Below are positions 50,362 through 51,681 of a stretch of DNA of 51,681 nt, piece after piece. Origin of the DNA: JABIBU01 sp964464685 (lineage in GTDB: Bacteria > Patescibacteriota > Patescibacteriia > Magasanikbacterales > UBA922); contig CAYXGV010000002.1 of assembly GCA_964464685.1 (NCBI GenBank), positions 1 to 51,681 on the forward strand. Reading direction: 5' to 3'. The first letter of the stretch is position 1, and every line of letters begins with the position of its first letter. The translations under genes were made by a program, and so were the position numbers. The notes beneath the pieces are model-generated. The model was not told the origin of the DNA, made no database searches, and saw only the letters and a program-made list of their open reading frames with translations.

Positions 50362-50706
50362 TTACAAAGTCTTTATTAAACCAGAAAGCATTTTTGAAAT
50401 TTCTATTGATTTTAATTTTAAATCATCAAACTGTTCAATAGATATATAATCGAGTCTATAAGCTAAATATATCATTGAACGAACTTCTCCGCAAGACCCC
50501 TTAGAGATAAATAAAAATCTCCTAAATTCACTGTTACTCATCCTTTCAAAACCTTCAGCAACATTATTCATTATAGAAACTACCGCTCTTTGAATTTGAT
50601 CCCTAAAACCAAAATCCCTAGACAAACTAAAAATCTTGTAAATTTCTATTGTTAGCTCTCCAACCTTTTGCCAAACTATTATATCCTCAAAACGCTCAAA
50701 TTTCAT
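50362..50706 (-). CDS. Four-helix-bundle (S23/IVS-type) protein
   Basis: A 114-residue protein of the small four-helix-bundle family first seen in rRNA intervening sequences (S23). FEDIIVWQKVGELTIEIYKIF at the start and FGFRDQIQRAVVSIMNNVAEGFERMSN near residue 32-58 are its hallmark; FRRFLFISKGSCGEVRSMIYLA and a late LKLKSIEISKMLSGLIK helix complete the bundle. The protein forms a pentamer in known structures and may bind RNA or act as a diversity-generating-element accessory; in CPR genomes it is often a stand-alone gene, as here. No rRNA insertion is in the window. It lies between yebC and the integrase, all on the minus strand. Confidence 0.9.
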   Translation of the reverse strand: MKFERFEDIIVWQKVGELTIEIYKIFSLSRDFGFRDQIQRAVVSIMNNVAEGFERMSNSEFRRFLFISKGSCGEVRSMIYLAYRLDYISIEQFDDLKLKSIEISKMLSGLIKTL

Positions 50707-50739
50707 ACTTTTTACTTTATAAACTTTAAAAACTTATAA

Positions 50740-51561
50740 CTATTTATCAAGCGGACTCACTATTCCCACCAAATTATTATTCGCCACATGAGTATATATT
50801 TGTGTTGTCTGCAATTTAGCATGTCCCAATAATTCTTGAATATACCTTATATCGGTTCCGTTTTCAAGTAGGTGTGTAGCAAAACTATGGCGAAGGGTGT
50901 GTGGTGACACTTTTTTCTTAATCCCCGCTCTCTCTCCCGCTTGACAAACAATTTTCTGAATTGTCGCTTCTGTCAATCTTCCACCACGTCCGTTTGTAAA
51001 CAAAAAATCTCCCCCTTGTTTTAATTTTGCTTGTATAGAAAAAATTGCTAATAATTTTTTTGGCAACATCACAAACCTATCTTTCTTGCCCTTTCCTTGA
51101 AATACACGCAACATCTTACGATCCAGATCAACATCGCGCATTTTTATATGTGTTAATTCGCTTACCCACAAACCCGTACCATAAAGTAAACTAATAATAC
51201 AATTGTGTTTAGGATTTAGAGTCAAAACAATCATATTATTGACCTCTTCTTTTGATAATACCACTGGTAAATATTTTCCTCTTTTGGGCTGGTGGATGTT
51301 AGTAAAAAAACTTCGCTTCCAAATTTGACCATAATAAAAATGCAGGGCATTATATGCCACTGAAATAGTACTAGCCGAACGAGCTTGTCCTAAAAAATCA
51401 AGATAATTTTTTATATCCTCCGTATTAATTTCCCGTGGATCTTTCTCACAAAAACGCAACAACTCTTCATTATAATAAACATAGGAATCCATTGTACTTT
51501 TACTATAATTCCTAATCCTCATTTCCCTTTTCAAATTTTCCAAGGTCTTGTCTTTTTCCAT
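50740..51561 (-). CDS. Tyrosine recombinase (Xer-like) with Arg I reading as Trp
   Basis: A 273-residue site-specific recombinase. An N-terminal SAM-like core-binding domain (about 1-90, STMDSYVYYNEELLRFCEKD) precedes the catalytic domain. Later catalytic residues are present: KGKKDRFVML with the beta-hairpin Lys, SPHTLRHSFATHL (His, Arg), LLGHAKLQTTQIYTHV (His and the nucleophilic Tyr). The first catalytic Arg, normally in YATGLRVSEL, reads LLYGTGLWVSEL because the codon at 51166-51168 (minus strand) is TGG. This single change should abolish or greatly reduce strand cleavage, unless it is a sequencing error. Otherwise length and order match XerC/D-type and phage-type integrases. No attachment site or other mobile gene is evident. 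A chromosomal Xer role is possible. Confidence 0.88.
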   Translation of the reverse strand: MEKDKTLENLKREMRIRNYSKSTMDSYVYYNEELLRFCEKDPREINTEDIKNYLDFLGQARSASTISVAYNALHFYYGQIWKRSFFTNIHQPKRGKYLPVVLSKEEVNNMIVLTLNPKHNCIISLLYGTGLWVSELTHIKMRDVDLDRKMLRVFQGKGKKDRFVMLPKKLLAIFSIQAKLKQGGDFLFTNGRGGRLTEATIQKIVCQAGERAGIKKKVSPHTLRHSFATHLLENGTDIRYIQELLGHAKLQTTQIYTHVANNNLVGIVSPLDK

Positions 51562-51617
51562 ATTTATTGGTATTATATATTTACAATCACTTTATACCCC
51601 CCTACCCTATAATATAC

Positions 51618-51626
51618 TTATCCACA
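51618..51626. other. DnaA-box-like 9-mer TTATCCACA
   Basis: A perfect TTATCCACA 9-mer lies about 60 bp upstream of the recombinase gene. Others lie at 15220-15228 (inverse), 21151-21159 and 48762-48770, all in spacers. They are scattered, so they do not mark an origin; DnaA could act as a regulator at these sites. Confidence 0.45.
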
Positions 51627-51681
51627 ACCATTATAGCATATTTTAGGTAAAAAATCAGGGAAGTTGGGATAAAGGTAGTTA

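Noticed and set aside
51562..51681. Replication origin near the window end
   Set aside because: Only one DnaA box is present, with no dnaA or dnaN and no box cluster.

Overview
The window is about 51.7 kb of AT-rich DNA, roughly one third G+C by eye. It looks like a scaffold from a Candidate Phyla Radiation (Patescibacteria) genome, probably of the Parcubacteria group. The reasons are compact genes, almost all on the minus strand, with few clear Shine-Dalgarno sites; a eukaryotic-type IleS; CPR-style neighbours (bactofilin, SIMPL protein, four-helix-bundle protein, NIF3-like protein, a giant surface protein); and spacers full of palindromic repeats such as TGCCTGCCGGCAGGCA. TGA works as a stop (for example the gene ending at 3218), so this is not a UGA-recoding lineage. 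The placement rests on pattern recognition only. Four 100-N gaps break the scaffold. Two are flanked by identical 55-bp ends and are unmerged contig overlaps; two hide real sequence in ileS and pgk.

Layout: 0.1-5.9 kb is an envelope-polysaccharide block with three GT4-type glycosyltransferases and a polyprenyl-phosphate sugar-1-phosphate transferase. At 6.0-6.6 kb is the RNase P RNA gene on the plus strand with a consensus promoter and terminator. 6.6-9.0 kb is a two-gene restriction-modification module, followed by tRNA-Leu(GAG), a diacylglycerol-kinase-like protein, a bactofilin and a membrane histidine kinase. At 12.7-14.0 kb is a single gene of much higher G+C, probably transferred, encoding a membrane-anchored Rossmann methyltransferase-like protein. 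14.1-15.2 kb holds a toxin-antitoxin-like cluster with a palindromic operator. 15.3-21.1 kb is valS-tyrS-argS, with a divergent DHH-family protein that has lost key metal ligands. 22.6-27.6 kb carries two complete gpmI paralogues and eno; pgk and gap follow at 38.5-40.9 kb, giving most of lower glycolysis. 27.8-34.3 kb holds a U32 tRNA-modification-type protein, a NIF3-like protein, a KamA/EpmB radical-SAM enzyme, and an overlapping ATP-grasp/GNAT/ATP-grasp trio behind a structured leader with its own promoter and terminator. After ileS come the SIMPL protein, glycolysis genes, a 2,464-residue secreted multidomain protein, ruvC, yebC, a four-helix-bundle protein and a tyrosine recombinase whose first catalytic Arg reads as Trp.

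The most striking feature is repeat traffic. Palindromic and short-period repeats fill the spacers and also sit in frame inside essential genes (argS, valS, ileS, pgk, the U32 gene, yebC, two glycosyltransferases) and probably inside the RNase P RNA. One element supplies the last 11 codons and the stop of the histidine kinase. This resembles the Rickettsia palindromic elements in behaviour, but several unrelated families are involved here. The second point of interest is the KamA/ATP-grasp/GNAT cluster, which could make and conjugate a beta-amino acid such as beta-lysine under control of an uncharacterised leader RNA; that function is inference.
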